Of a stretch of 64,000 nucleotides of DNA, positions 45,201 through 59,000 are shown piece after piece; positions within the stretch are counted from its first letter, which is position 1; the number at the start of each line of letters is the position of its first letter. The stretch is from Agelas oroides (taxonomy: Eukaryota; Porifera; Demospongiae; Agelasida; Agelasidae), in contig OX422196.1 of the NCBI GenBank assembly GCA_949130485.1, positions 7,426,054-7,490,053 on the forward strand, written 5' to 3'. Position numbers and translations under genes: made by a program. Below the pieces are notes generated by a model. It had not been told where the DNA came from, made no database searches, and worked only from the letters and a program-made list of their open reading frames with translations.

Positions 45201-48200
45201 GTATGGTTAACTAACAACAACTGCTATCATACACAGTAACTCCATGGATTAAGTAGGCTCTTCCCATATAGCTTTAGGGCATGTACCAGGGTTGGCCTGG
45301 ATGTATATACACCACTAATAATAATGTACTAGCTGTGTAGGCGGTGTGCATTTGATAAAATGTGTACCTTTCGGTGCATTGTATACTATTCAAATATGTA
45401 TGAACATATTTACAGTACTCTTAAATGGTATCTTGTTTTCCAGTGGCTGGATCTGGATTTGGATCTGGATCTGGAATAGATATTATGGACACTGCCCCAC
45501 CATTTGAATTTCAAGTGGGAGCTCTCTCCCAGGCCTGTATTGATATTGCAATCAATGATGATGATGACCTGGAGGGGGACCATACTTTTACTGTGGAGTT
45601 GGGTGAAGCAAGTACTCCAGCTCTTGGAGGAGGATTAGGCACACCTTCAACCACCACTATCACCATTCAAGACCCTGATGGTATGCTTGTGACATAGCTA
45701 TAGTAGTTTTTTTAAAATTAAGCAACATAAATCAATGATAGCTCTGAACCCATAGTTCTGTCCATTCCTACCCAATATGTATGAACAATAAATGAACCAC
45801 ATCTCCCTGGAAAAAAGCAAGTCTAGATGTTATGCAAATTCACCCACTGCGCAGGACATGTTTTGGCCAATACCCAATATCCAATCTAACCCTCCTCCAC
45901 AGATGCTATAGTTTCTCTCCAGACCATTACCAGTGTGGTTGAAGGCAGTATGTTGAATGTGTTCAATGTGAATGTTGAACTCAAAACATCCGGAATTCTG
46001 GCATGTGACCTGAATGTGACGTTGCTGATTACTCCTGGCACTGCAACAGGTAAGAAGCGGAACATTAACCAGTGTCAGATAAACTCATAGCAACTCATTC
46101 TCTTTAGTAGCATGTAAATGTATACCACCCCTTTCACTCTCTCTATCATTACAGATGTTGACTATGATCCTAATGGGCCACTCACCGTGACGTTTAATAT
46201 GGGATCTGGTACTGACAGTGTTGTGACTACCATGATATCTGCAGTGAATGACATGGATGTGGAAGGTGACCATGAGTTCACTGTGTCCATTCAGTCAACC
46301 AGTCCACCAGCTATGCTTGGAGCAAGCTCTATGACAGCAACAATCATGGATGATGACCGTAAGTTTGATTTTGATCGTTATTTCCAATGGGAGTGCTCAA
46401 CCCTCAGGGAGGCTTTCTGTTTAGTACAGTATAAGAGTGGCAGAGCAGCATTTTGGGTGTTGCTTTGGTTTACACATGATCCTGTTGTTTCCATACAGTT
46501 GGTGATGTTATGATTGGAATGGTTGAGACAACTGTGTCTGTAGACGAAACTGATGGATCAGTAGATACCTGCGCTGGAATTGTACAATTACCAGGAGAAC
46601 TCCAAACTGACCTGACAGTGGCCTTGTCCACAACCAATGGTTCCAAAGCAGGTTTGTAGTGGGTGGTGTCATTGATAGTGATGTAAGCAGCCTAGGAATA
46701 TAATCACTTGCTCACTAACTTATATTAGCTGTTCTATCAGAGCTGTAGCCACCAGTCTGGTTAGTCCAGTTTCAACTGGACTACTTTATTCCCTCACTCA
46801 TAGCTTGTTTGGCATTGGCAATTAGCAACATTGCTCTGCAGACACCCACACAAGGCCAACACACACACAGTGCCAGGTAGAGGTGGAAATTGTGCCACCC
46901 ATGTTGCGACCAGACTACACATGTGTGGGTGCTTATGTTCACATGGTGTTTTGACATGTCAGTGGGAGTTTTCTGGATCTCTGTCCCAGTCAAATACTAG
47001 TTGCACTCACTGTACCATTCTGCTTACAAATTGCTAGGTGCAGTCACAATCTAGCTGTGCCGCACCTGGGCAATGTTTAACGTAATGCTAGAGAATAGTA
47101 CAAGTGTTTTAATAAATGTGAGTATTGTTGGTGTTGACTGTGTATGATTCTGTTGTTGGGTATAGAAATACTTATGTCATATTTGCATGTTGCTGCAGTG
47201 CTGGGGGAGGACTTCACTGAGCCATCACCTCTACACCTGACTTTTTCCAGTGGTGATGTGGTCGGTGATACTGCCTGTGCTACATTGGGGATAATAAATG
47301 ATAACAATCTTGAGTTTGGTCATGAGTTCAATGTTACTCTAGGAGATATTACTGCCACCGGAACTGCAGCACCATCTGTTACAATAAGCCCTTCAACTAC
47401 TGTGTCCATCAGTGATGATGAAGGTATGTACTGTACTGTGTTGTATTGACAGTGTTATTTTACTACTATCATGTCTATTGTGATGTATTATATCAGGTAG
47501 ATGTAAGCAGTGTTTTTGTTCTGGGGCCCCCAAAAATGTCAAATCCCCCCCTCATAAACTTCTTACTATACTGTCATAGGCACATTTACACCACACCCTA
47601 CAAAACCTATGTTGTACATGTGAAATAATTACAACACAGTCTACACATGTATGTATTTGGAAGCAGTATGGGGGTTCTATAGTATGGTCTTCTTATACTT
47701 TCTTATGGGTGTGGGAAAGCTTGACTGCTACCACCGATGCCAAATGTGGCATTGCTTAGTTTCTTCCCATTGGAACAGGCCTACATCAGTGGATGGCAGT
47801 GATTTTGGGGAAATTGTCTTAAAGGTTCTGTGTTAGATATTTTTGTACCTGCGTGTAGTCTAGACATACTTATGTTCATGTACTTGCTGTCTACTTTGAT
47901 CAAATCTGTTCATTTAGTTATATGAAATCTTATTCACACTGTAGCTATGAATGCTGAGATCACAATGCAGTCAGCAACAGCCATAATCTCAGAGGGTATG
48001 ACAACAATGGTTTGTGCTATCATCATTGGAGTTGCAGGGAATGTGGAAGAAGCTGTTGATGCTACTCTGACTCTTACTGGGAGCACAAAAGCAGGTACTT
48101 TGCGCTTTCATTCAGATGCAATACCAACAGTTACTGTACACATTGAAAGATGTATGGCACATTGCTAGACAGGTGCCACCATGCAGCCAAGTTATGTATG

Positions 48201-51200
48201 TACTTTTTGTTCAGCTATTAACATGTAGCATCTGTACCTTGTGCATTGTTCAATGTACCCCTCTAGTGCTTGATACTGATTTCAGTACAACAGACCCTGT
48301 TGCCACCTTTGCTGTTGGAGCACTAGCACCTGGATGCATCCAAGTTGATACATCACCCGATACGAGTGTGGAGGGAGACCATACCTTTTCAGTCAGCCTA
48401 AATCCTGGTCCTATAACCCCCTCCCTCACAGTAGGCATACCGGACACCACTGTTGTCACCATTACAGATGATGCCAATGACAGTAAGTTAATAGCCAGAC
48501 CCAAGGTTACGATTTACTAAACTGTAGAATTTCCTCACTCAATGTACAGTATGTTAGTTCAGTTAATGGCATGTTTTGGGATTGCTATGACCGATTTTAA
48601 TTTCATTTTAATTTTTTTTTTTGCAGCTGTTACAGTTGTTTTTGATGAAGCTTCATACACTATAAGTGAGGGTGATGCACCTTTGGAGGTGTGTGCTGAG
48701 ATTGTGTCCCTTATGGGGACACTAGACTGCAACCTGGTGGTGACATTTTTGGAACTACCTAGTAGTGCAGGTATGACAATCAATAAGATTTTGTTATTAC
48801 ATGTATGAGTTGAAATATAAATATGAGAAGTATGTATTATGATTTGAAATAGGTATAGTGTAGGTGTGCTACCCACATTATAACCTTGCAATTGCAACTA
48901 ACTGCATTTACTATAAGAATTGCAATCAGAGCATGGCTACAATGCTGCACATATGTGAGTGACTGGGCAAATTCTATACTTGTGCATAAATGCGTAATGC
49001 CATACTTACAGCAAAGTTTCTCAGGAAGCTCAGTGTTAAAAATTAAATTTTGTGATGGGTGCATGGGCCTTTGGCACACTTGTGCATGCTGCTCATCAGA
49101 CCATTGTCACCGGCAGACTGTAGCCTGTGAGAGGTGTACCAAAAATTAGAGTCTTGATTACAACCTTGGAAATCAAGTTTCGTTTGTGTTTTCATTTTTT
49201 GCATATGGTCATGTTATTTACATGTCATCTAGCTTATATCCTGATATATTCCGAATATTGATCTCTATTACTAGTCATGTTTACCACTTTCAATCACTAC
49301 TTTAGGGATTGATAATGTGGAACATTATAGTATTGCCCTGATTGAGTAGTTATGTATACTACATATATCACTATGCCCTCAGTTGAAGGGGATGACTTCA
49401 CAGTGATGTCTTCAGAGGCAACATTCACATCTGGATCTATGATTGGCGATACAGCGTGTGACAATATCACAATTGTTGATGATGGTGATCTTGAAGAAAC
49501 TCAATTCTTTGTTATCATAATTAGTGGCAGTACTCCTTCAGGAGCACAAATTATGACTGCTGGTGCCTTCACCTTTGTTTTCATTGAAGACAATGAAGGT
49601 ACATATTGCATGACATCTGTACTAAGTAGGATACATGAATTATGTCAGTGTTGTAAACATGAATATTTGCTACATCAGTGGTAAACAGCATTGCTTCAAA
49701 TCCTCGTTTTTGGAAAAGGTGGTGCAGATGTATACACATTAAATTGTGCATTAACAGAATCCTTGGGACTTTGTGAAGTTGAATCTGCTTAGTTATTTTG
49801 CACCTAACCTACGCAAGAGGACATATGAACAGAAAACAATTTATGGAGGGAGGGGTGGGGGGTGTTGTTGTTTTTTTTCGAGTTTTTTCCTATCTAGCAG
49901 CCTACACAGCAGCTGTATACATAAAGGACCAAATAACCAGGTAGAATCAATTACAACTGATAGTGGGCTAACTGTAGAATGCCATTTTGCAAAGGTTGAG
50001 TGGTCTTCACCTACCGCCTTAGCCACTAATCGTAGCAAGTAATTTATCACTTGGTGTGACTTTAGCTGTATTCCTGTCTTTAGTGTTTCTGGTTGTATAT
50101 GAATCATAATCTTGCATGTGGGGTAGATTTGACAATTATTTCCATCACTCTTTCACTAGCTACAGGTTTTCCTACATGCATGAAATAAAGTTTACAGTTG
50201 AAAAGATTGTGATGCGAAGATTTTACTAGACATAAACTTTACAAATTTACTTATTTATATTGTCCTCAAGCTAAAATATTTATCTCATGATTGTTCATTT
50301 CAGGTGTTGGTCTTGTGTTTAATGAGACAACATACTCTGCAAGTGAGGCAGGACCACTGGAAGTGGACGTGTGTGTTCAAATCACTGATCTAACTGGGGA
50401 AGTCCAATCTAACCTCATCGTGACACTGAATGATTTACCAGGTGCTGCAGGTATGATGACACTGTGGTTGAAACCTTTGTATGTTAATTCATGTCTTGAA
50501 TCCTTCATGTGACTTTTCTTACCCCCAGCTGAAGGTGAGGACTACAGTGGGACACCTCCAGGTGAATATGAAGCAACATTTCCATCTGGATCTCAGATTG
50601 GGAGTACAGCATGTGACACTATCAACATTGTTGATGACAGTGCTTTGGAAGGACTACATGATTTTGGATTTGTTATTAGTGGAGCCTCAGTTGGTGGTAC
50701 AATTCTGTCAGGAATTGCTGTTGGCCAATTTGCTACTGTGAATATTGAGGACAATGAAGGTATGAAGCACTACTGATGGTATTTTTGACAAGCATTAACC
50801 CACTGCAATTATATTACACCTTCCTTCGAATGTGTGTAAGATGATTGGTATCTCTGATCATACATTGCAGTTGCCACAGTTGGATTCAATCAAAGCACTT
50901 TCTCTGTAATGGAAGACAATGGACAAGTGCTTTTATGTGTTGAGATGACTAATCTTCTGGCTGCTACTGAAGTCAACCTAACTGTGTTCATGGAAGGTGT
51001 AAGCTCCGACAAAGCAGGTATGATAGATAAGCTTACAATCATGCTAATATAGTTGCACATTGAAAGAATCTGTTAACAGCAGCAGATTTTATCCTACGTG
51101 AAAGCAGTGAATGCGCCTTGCCTTTCTTTGGCAACTGCTTTTCTGTGGAACAAATTAAGACATTTCAGTGATAACTCAATATTTTTTACAACTTGCCTCG

Positions 51201-54200
51201 TGAACTTGTTACATCTGTAGCATCTCTGTGTCAGTATAGCTGTAGCAGTAGTGTTAGAAGCATAAGTTCAATATACACTGCTACATATGAGTGGCGTAGC
51301 CAAGCTGGGGCACACTGGGGCACATGCCCTAGCAACTTGAGGCTGTGCCCCACCAGTGCAGGCGTGCCTACAAATTATCGGCACCGTTGTCGATCGCAAA
51401 TCGGGCGCTAAAAATTCATAAAGTTTATAGCTATCCATATCCTCAGATTAACGAAGTCTCGTACACTCCCCTGATCTCATTGTACGCAAGTTTGCCGTAA
51501 GTAGTGAAGTGACTTTACACCGCGCACACATCCGCGCGAAGGCATGGTCGAAGTGCTCCTGATTCAATGCAACGGTACTGGCTTAGCCTACAATAGCCTA
51601 AGAACTGACCTGGGGGGGGGGGGGGGGGGGTCAAGATGTTCTGGGGAGCATGCTCACAGACAACTCCTCCCCTCCCCTGTTGCTTCTGCGTTTTACACAA
51701 AGAAATTCCCACGAACGTAGTGTGCCCATGCTGTACCCTGGCATCAGCTATGTCCTGGCTACGCCACTGCTACATATCCATGAAATGACATCAATAACAG
51801 CTCATACAGTGAGCTTCATTGACCAGTGTTCACGTTGGCATCATGTTGGTAAAGCTTTATCTTTTTGTTTTGTTTTTGTCTACCAGTTGAAGGAGAGGAC
51901 TTTACAACAGTATCTCCAGATATGTTGGAGGTTGTATTCCTAGCTGGGACAACAAATGGAACTGTACTGTGTGACTCACTTAGTATTATCAATGATGATA
52001 ACTTGGAGGGGACCCACCAGTTTTCAGTTAATATAATTGGAGTCACAGCTGACCTGATGAACCAAGTTACAACTGACCCAGTAAATGCCATGGTGGAAAT
52101 TAGCGACAATGAAGGTGGATGGTGTATTTAAATGTGATTCTGCTTGTGTCTAATTAACCTTAATGTGACTTGTATGTATGCATTCCACCACAGTTGAGAG
52201 TGTGAGTGTTGGATTTGAACCAACTTCGTACACAATAAGTGAGGATGGACCCCTAGTTGGGCAGGTGTGTGTGGGAATAAGCAACCTGACGGGTGAACTT
52301 GAATGCAACCTTACAATCAACCTTATTGCTATATCCAACAGCAAATCAAGTAAGTTGAAACAAAAGTCTTCAACTTGTGCTTGCATTTAGCAGTGTGAAG
52401 GTGGTATCCTTTTATGTACTTATTTTGTATGGCACACAGTTCTTGATGAAGACTTTACATTGGAAGCTGGAGATGTATTTCAGGCGACATTTGTAGCAAC
52501 GTCCACATCGAATGGAGATACAGCATGTGATAGTATCACTATCATTGATGATGATGTTCTGGAAGGAGAGCACTCCTTCGAGATTCAGATTACTAGCACT
52601 GACCCAATGTTAAGCACCTTCAACCCAGCTTCTACTGTGGTGACTATTCAGGATAATGAAGGTAGTGCTTCTACTATTGTGACTCAATGGTATTACATAT
52701 TTTATATTGTTAGTCATTAATTTTGTGAAGATTAGTACCTATAATCTATTGTTGTTGTAACTTGTTATAGTTGTTGTTATTTGTTATCGATATTGTGTTG
52801 TTGGTAACCGTACAATTGAAGTTCAGGCAATTATTGTGAAGTCTGGTATTGACTGAAACATCCTGTGCAGTGGGTGGCACTATAGCTACAACCTAACTGG
52901 TTCATTGATTTCTCATAGATGGAAGGCAATAGGGGATAACTTTGCTGGTGAAAGCTCATCCAGCTCTTACAGCCCACTTTTTTACACGCTATCACACATA
53001 CGTACATATATACGTGCATATGTATACAGTGAAGAGAGGGGTCCGAGTTCAGAATATTATGCACAAAGTGTTAGTGCTTGCATATGTATGATCTTACACA
53101 AGTGTGTGTGTATTGATATTTTATCCTTTACAGTGGTACAAGTTGGGTTTGTGCAAGCCATGTATACAGTGATGGAGTCTGATGGACAAGTTTCTGTGTG
53201 CATCAACATATCTGGAGCTGTCTTAAATAGAACTGTCACTGTCTTTGCGTCAACAACAAATGACACAGCATCCTGTGAGTGATTTGTGTGTTTACGATGA
53301 TCAATCCCCTTTGTGTATAAGATGGCCTTCATGTATGCTAACAGTGATACTGAGAGGATTTATTATATGAACTTCTTTCTCATGTAGTTCCTGATGACTA
53401 TACACCTATTGACTCCCAACCTGTGACCTTCAGCAGTGCTCCCTCTCAGATGTGCATCTTCATCACCATCCTCAATGATTTTATAATAGAACCAAATGAG
53501 TTTTTCACTGTGACGCTGAACTCTACTGACCCAGCTGTGCAACTGACATTGTCAAATTCCAGTGTTACTATTCTTGAGTCATGTAAGTAACCCGCAAGTG
53601 TTAATATATTGGCTACTAAATCAGTGTAGATACATTAAGCAAACAGACCAATCAGAATCACGAAAAGCAAAGCATATTTGCATGTTGTATGACTTCACCT
53701 CATGAAGTTGGAATTTGCAATGGCTACAAACTGGGCACCCTTGCCAAGGAGGTCTGGAAAAGTGACTGAACAAAGCCCAGTTTCAATATAACTATGGTAG
53801 TACCTATGTTTTGTTGCAGCAGAGGTGATTAATGCTAGACTACTATCTGAATGCAGCTATGCTATGCATGACTAGATTGGGGTCAATATTGCACGAGAGA
53901 ATGAATACTTAAAGTGCAGTTCTAACTTGCCATGTTGCACTCCTTTCCTCCAGCATCTTGTGTTTCAGCTGGCTTCAACTCATGCTGCAACGATGCAAGC
54001 TGTTTTTTGAGTGGATGCTACTGTGACCAGATATGTTTTCAATTTGATGATTGTTGCAGTGACATCACTGAAGTGCCCTGCTTTCCAAGTATAATTATAG
54101 TATTATGTAAACTATATTTCTCTATCCATACAGAATTCTAGCTACTAGCTGTGGTAGTTTATCTAAACCAGATCATTATTACTGCCACAAAACTGAATAT

Positions 54201-56027
54201 TATGGTTAAGTAGTATCTCACTAAACTATTAGTGTCATGACAATCCTAAGATCACTATGATAGCTGAACCCTTTGACCAGTGGGTACATCTTGATGTGTG
54301 GTTTACACTTGTCCTCATGATATACACACCGATGTATTTATTTCTACATGTTCATTCTTTGGCAGCTATTACCATTGGATTTTCAATGCTGAGCTACACA
54401 GTCAATGAGACAATAGGACTTGTCATGCTGGCTGTCATTGCTGAGGGTAACTTCCCCTCTCTGGATCTACAGTCACGACTCACTGTACCAGTGGAGGCAA
54501 CTGTGCTTGTAAACACTGTTGATATCACTGCTGAAGGTAGGATGGTACATGCTATTACGTAGCACATACACTATACATAAAAAGTTTTGCATTTGTACCT
54601 TCCCCTCCCTTCCACACACACATCCAAAACATACATAACACATGCAAACATACAGCTGTTTTGGACTATCAGAACACAGTACAAATCCTTACATTTAGGA
54701 ATGCAAGCAGCCAATCAGTTTTCATTCCCATAATCAATGATACAGCAGTGGAGAATACTGAGTCCTTCCGAGCACAACTCAGTTCTTCTGATGACTTTGT
54801 ACAGTTTGGACTTCAGTCTACAGATGTGCTGATTCGAGATGATGACAGTATGTAGTGAGAAATATTAGCGGTCATAGCTGTGCTCTTGGCCATTTAGTGT
54901 ATGTTCCTACACAACTTTCTGCTTTACACCAACACTTCTCATGCTTCTGTATCTACACTTCTCTATCTGTACTAAAGACTTAAAATTTACCAGTATATGA
55001 ACAGTTAAAGTATGTGCCAAGTTTATCATATTCTAATATATTACCACAGTGGTCATAGTTGGACTCACCCAGCCTGAGTATGTAGTGACTGAGGGTGAGA
55101 CTGTGACTGTTTGTGCACAGCTGCAAAGTGGGCAGTTGGGACGAGATGTGACTGTTTTCTTTGTCACTTCTTCTGACCTAGGTATTTTCACGTTATATGA
55201 AATGTGTATAACATTCAATTATCACATAAACCAGCTCACTTCCATTTCTCTGATTGTAATCATGACATGTGTGAACAAATCATAAGCTATTGATCTTTTG
55301 TACAGATAGATAATTTTGAGATGATGAATGTAGCCATCTTGTTGCTTTTGAGGTTGTTTACAAGATGGTTACACTTTAAACTTCCCCAGAAGCAGCCGGT
55401 GGATCTGGGAGTGGGACTGAAGGTATGTATACTTAGTACAATTAACATGGTTTGTATTAAATTCTTGACCTATACTATCATACCACATCATAACCTCCCA
55501 ACACTACTTAACAACTTCATTTCTGCAGAGAGCAACTTTGTTCCAGAGCAGCGCACAATAGACTCATCATCTCCCAACCAGTCTGTGTGTGTCAACATCT
55601 CTTCAGTGGAGGTTGATTCTACAGAGTTATTTGTAGTGTTTCTTGGCACTTCTGATCCTGGTGTGGTGGTGAACTCTTCAGCAATGAATGCACGTGTTGC
55701 GATTAACCGTGAGTAGCTGTTACTTGAGTTGTTGTGAGTGACTATGAATGACTGTAATGGAAATGGAAATCTGAACCAGAACAACCATTCTCATAGAAAT
55801 GCATGAATGAATAAAGTTTTGTTAACTGCCATGTACAAAAAAAACCTTGGCATTGATAACAAAAATAGGAGTTCTTTCCATAATGGAGCATGGTGTTATG
55901 TTGCTAGGATAACAAGTGGTTATCCACAACAGAGATTGCCCTTCTTGCTGATTATGTTTTACATGTGGTATGTGTGTAGCTAGGTAAAGACGCCATTGTA
56001 AAGCTGTGTGGCAGCTTGTAGTAGAGG

Positions 56028-56092
<65 letters not shown>

Positions 56093-59000
56093 ACATGTGA
56101 ATACCTACCTACATCATGCAGGAAAAGTCACCTAGCTAGCTAACATTTTTTGGAACAATTTGCAGTCTCTTTTCAAGCTGCATTTGAACCAAGAGTAGCT
56201 TCAATTACCAATATATAGTCACCTCTGGAACATTGGTGTGGTGTACAGACATCCTGGTGTTTTCAATTCACAGGTATTGTGATTGGGATGCAGCGTGTAA
56301 CTATCTCTGTGAATGAAGATGTAGGTGGGACAGTAGATGTCTGTGCTGAAATAACAGCTGGAGTACTCCAAATTGATCTAACGGTGACCTTGTCCACTAC
56401 CAATGGCACAAAAGCAGGTATGTTGAAAGCCCTTTGTTTTGGTGTAAACTTGAAATACATTATCATAATCATTTGTTACTGCAGTGTTGGGGGAGGACTT
56501 CACTGAGCCATCACCTCTACAAGTGACCTTCTCCAGTGGTGATGTGGTCGGTGATACTGCCTGTGTTACATTTGGGATACTTAATGACAACAATCTCGAG
56601 TCTGATCATGAGTTCACTGTTAACCTTGAAAGTGCCACACCCCCTGGACCTGTGATATCAAACCCTTTTTCAACTACTGTGTCCATCATGGATGATGAAG
56701 GTATGGGCATCATACTGGATCATCAGTTAACTATTTAAACCTCGAACAACCAGCCCATTGTGCCGAAGTTGGTATGGGTATACTAGGTGTAGATATTCAT
56801 GAGCATATAATCGAGGCAATCTTCTAATGCACAAACTTCATCATATGTTTTGCAGAGTTTCTATCTCAAGGGTCCTTTTTCAGGAAGTGTAACACTGGAG
56901 ACATTTTAAAGATTATTTGCTCATGAGTATCTATGCCTAATGTACTGCATCAGCAGTTTTAATTATTATTCTTGTCGTGGAATCTCTTGCTGTATATGCA
57001 TGTATGTAAATCCAAAATCAGCACATAGCAGTTTGCAGACAAACCTTTTCACCATGTGAGTATGGGTGTGTGTGTGTGTGTGTGTGTTGTGTGTGTGTGA
57101 GTATGTGTGTGTGTGTGTTGTGTGTCAGGAAAATTGCCACTACTGGATCCAGTATGCTGTGCCAGGTAGAAATAACTATGTTCAACTAATGTAAGTGAAC
57201 ATCTATGTGCATAAATCTGTGCACATGTAACTTTAATTTGCGCACAGATGCAAACAGCTGACATTGATTGTGCTGCACTACCCATGACAAGTAGTCAAGT
57301 TATTAGTAATCACACATGCACTGTGTGTTTGAACTCACATAATATTCGGGTTTGTACAATCCAGTTTATCAGCAATTAATGTTATTACCTACTAATCATG
57401 CCAGTCCAGTTTATTGACAGTAATACTTGTATTGCAGTGGCAAGTGCTGCAATCCAGATGGTCAGCAATGCAACCAGTGTAGCTGAGACCGCAGGATCAG
57501 TGGAGGTGTGTGCAGAAATCACTGGAGTGACTGGCTTGCTGGAGTGTGTTGTGACTAATACAGCAACATTGAGTGGAAGTACCAAAGCAGGTATGTGAAT
57601 GAAAGCTAGCCTTCTTTCACAGGCCATATTTTATTGCTTAGCCTGAATAGGAGCAAAGCTACATCTCAATGCTTGGTATGGTATTAATGCACCATTTGTG
57701 GAGCAGAGCATTCATTCGTTCATTCGTTTGTTTGTTTGTTTGTTTGTTCGTTCGTTCGTTCGTTCGTTTGTTCGTTCATTCGTTCGTTCGTTCGTTCATT
57801 CGTTCGTTCGTTCGTTCGTTCGTTCGTTCGTTCGTTCGTTCGTTCGTTCGTTCGTTCGTTCGTTCGTTCGTTCGTTCGTTCGTTCATTCATTCATTCATT
57901 CATTCATTACTATATTATCTATATTATCTATATTGTGTTTGTTTCCACTTGGGATGCAATTTTTTCCCCAGTGAATGGAGCAGATTTTGCTGCATCTGGC
58001 TCACTGATATTCAACTTTCAAGTGGGAACAGTCACCCAAGCCTGTATTGAAGTGGATATCATAAATGATATGGACCTGGAAGGGGATCACAGTTTTGATG
58101 TTACGTTGGGTGCAAATACTCCAGCTTTGGGTGGAGGAACAGGAGGATTTGGCTTTTCTACATCCACCATTGTCACTATTCAAGACCCTGAAGGTCTGCT
58201 TTTTACATGATTATACGTGTATGGTTATAATGTGCTTTTAGATTTTACATCTGTACATTTTTAACTAACCTATCCCTTTTGGTACACACCCTGTTAATTA
58301 ACCTAAATGTTCTCGAAACTTCAACAATCTGTATATTCTAAATTGTTAAATAAGCAAATTCACAGTAATCTTTCTCTCTACAGATGCTCAAGTTTCTCTT
58401 CGTACAATTACTAGTGTGACTGAGGGCATTATGTTTGATGTTACTGTTGAACTGGCAACATCTGGAACTCTGGCATGTGAGCTGGTAGTGACTTTGCTTG
58501 CTAATGCCGGCACTGCAACAGGTAAGAAGCAGTATATTGACTCTTGCTAGATAAGCAACTTCTTTGGTAGCACATTTAAAAGCCATTCCACTTTCTTTTA
58601 ATAGAGGATGATTATACTCTTCCATTGAATGGCTCCAATATATTTACTGTGACATTTGGTGTGGGATCTGGTGGTGACAGTTCTATGAGAGTCAGTTCAG
58701 GATCTGGTGACGGCACCGTTGCGACTGTCATGATATCTGCAGTGGAGGACACTGCAGTGGAAGGTGATCATGAGTTCACTGTGTCCATTCAATCAACCAG
58801 TCCACCAGCCATGCTTGGAGCATCTTCCTCTGTGACAGCAACAATTATGGATGATGATCGTAAGTCTACGTTGAAATGTGAATTGATGATTGTTTCAAGT
58901 GTTCATGTTGTCTTGTAATCAACAGTTGATAATGTTATGATTGGAATGGAGGAGACAAATGTGTCTGTGCATGAAGATGTCGTCAATGGGACAGTAAGTA

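Larger units (their letters stand above)
42445..54847 (+). other. Calx-beta gene, duplication block 1 (exons 4-26)
   Basis: Exons are 42445-42603, 42672-42887, 43806-43958, 45444-45680, 45903-46049, 46155-46358, 46499-46651, 47199-47423, 47945-48094, 48267-48482, 48627-48770, 49383-49598, 50304-50450, 50529-50759, 50871-51017, 51887-52114, 52194-52349, 52440-52661, 53134-53274, 53388-53582, 53954-54088, 54366-54536 and 54656-54847. The first eight and the last five have one-to-one counterparts in block 2. The ten from 47945 to 52661 do not. Confidence 0.85.

Noticed and set aside
49773..50107. Open frames on both strands in an intron of the Calx-beta gene
   Set aside because: No domain content and no splice partners in phase 1.
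51193..51943. Plus- and minus-strand frames around 51.2-51.9 kb
   Set aside because: They fall mostly inside the hAT element or over the start of exon 19.
55822..56094. Minus-strand frame with a Cys-Val repeat run
   Set aside because: Product of the (AC)n microsatellite. The same applies to the frame over 63005-63199.
57669..58050. Long plus-strand open frames rich in Ser-Phe-Val-Arg
   Set aside because: They are translations of the (CGTT)n microsatellite; only the part after 57972 is a real Calx-beta exon.
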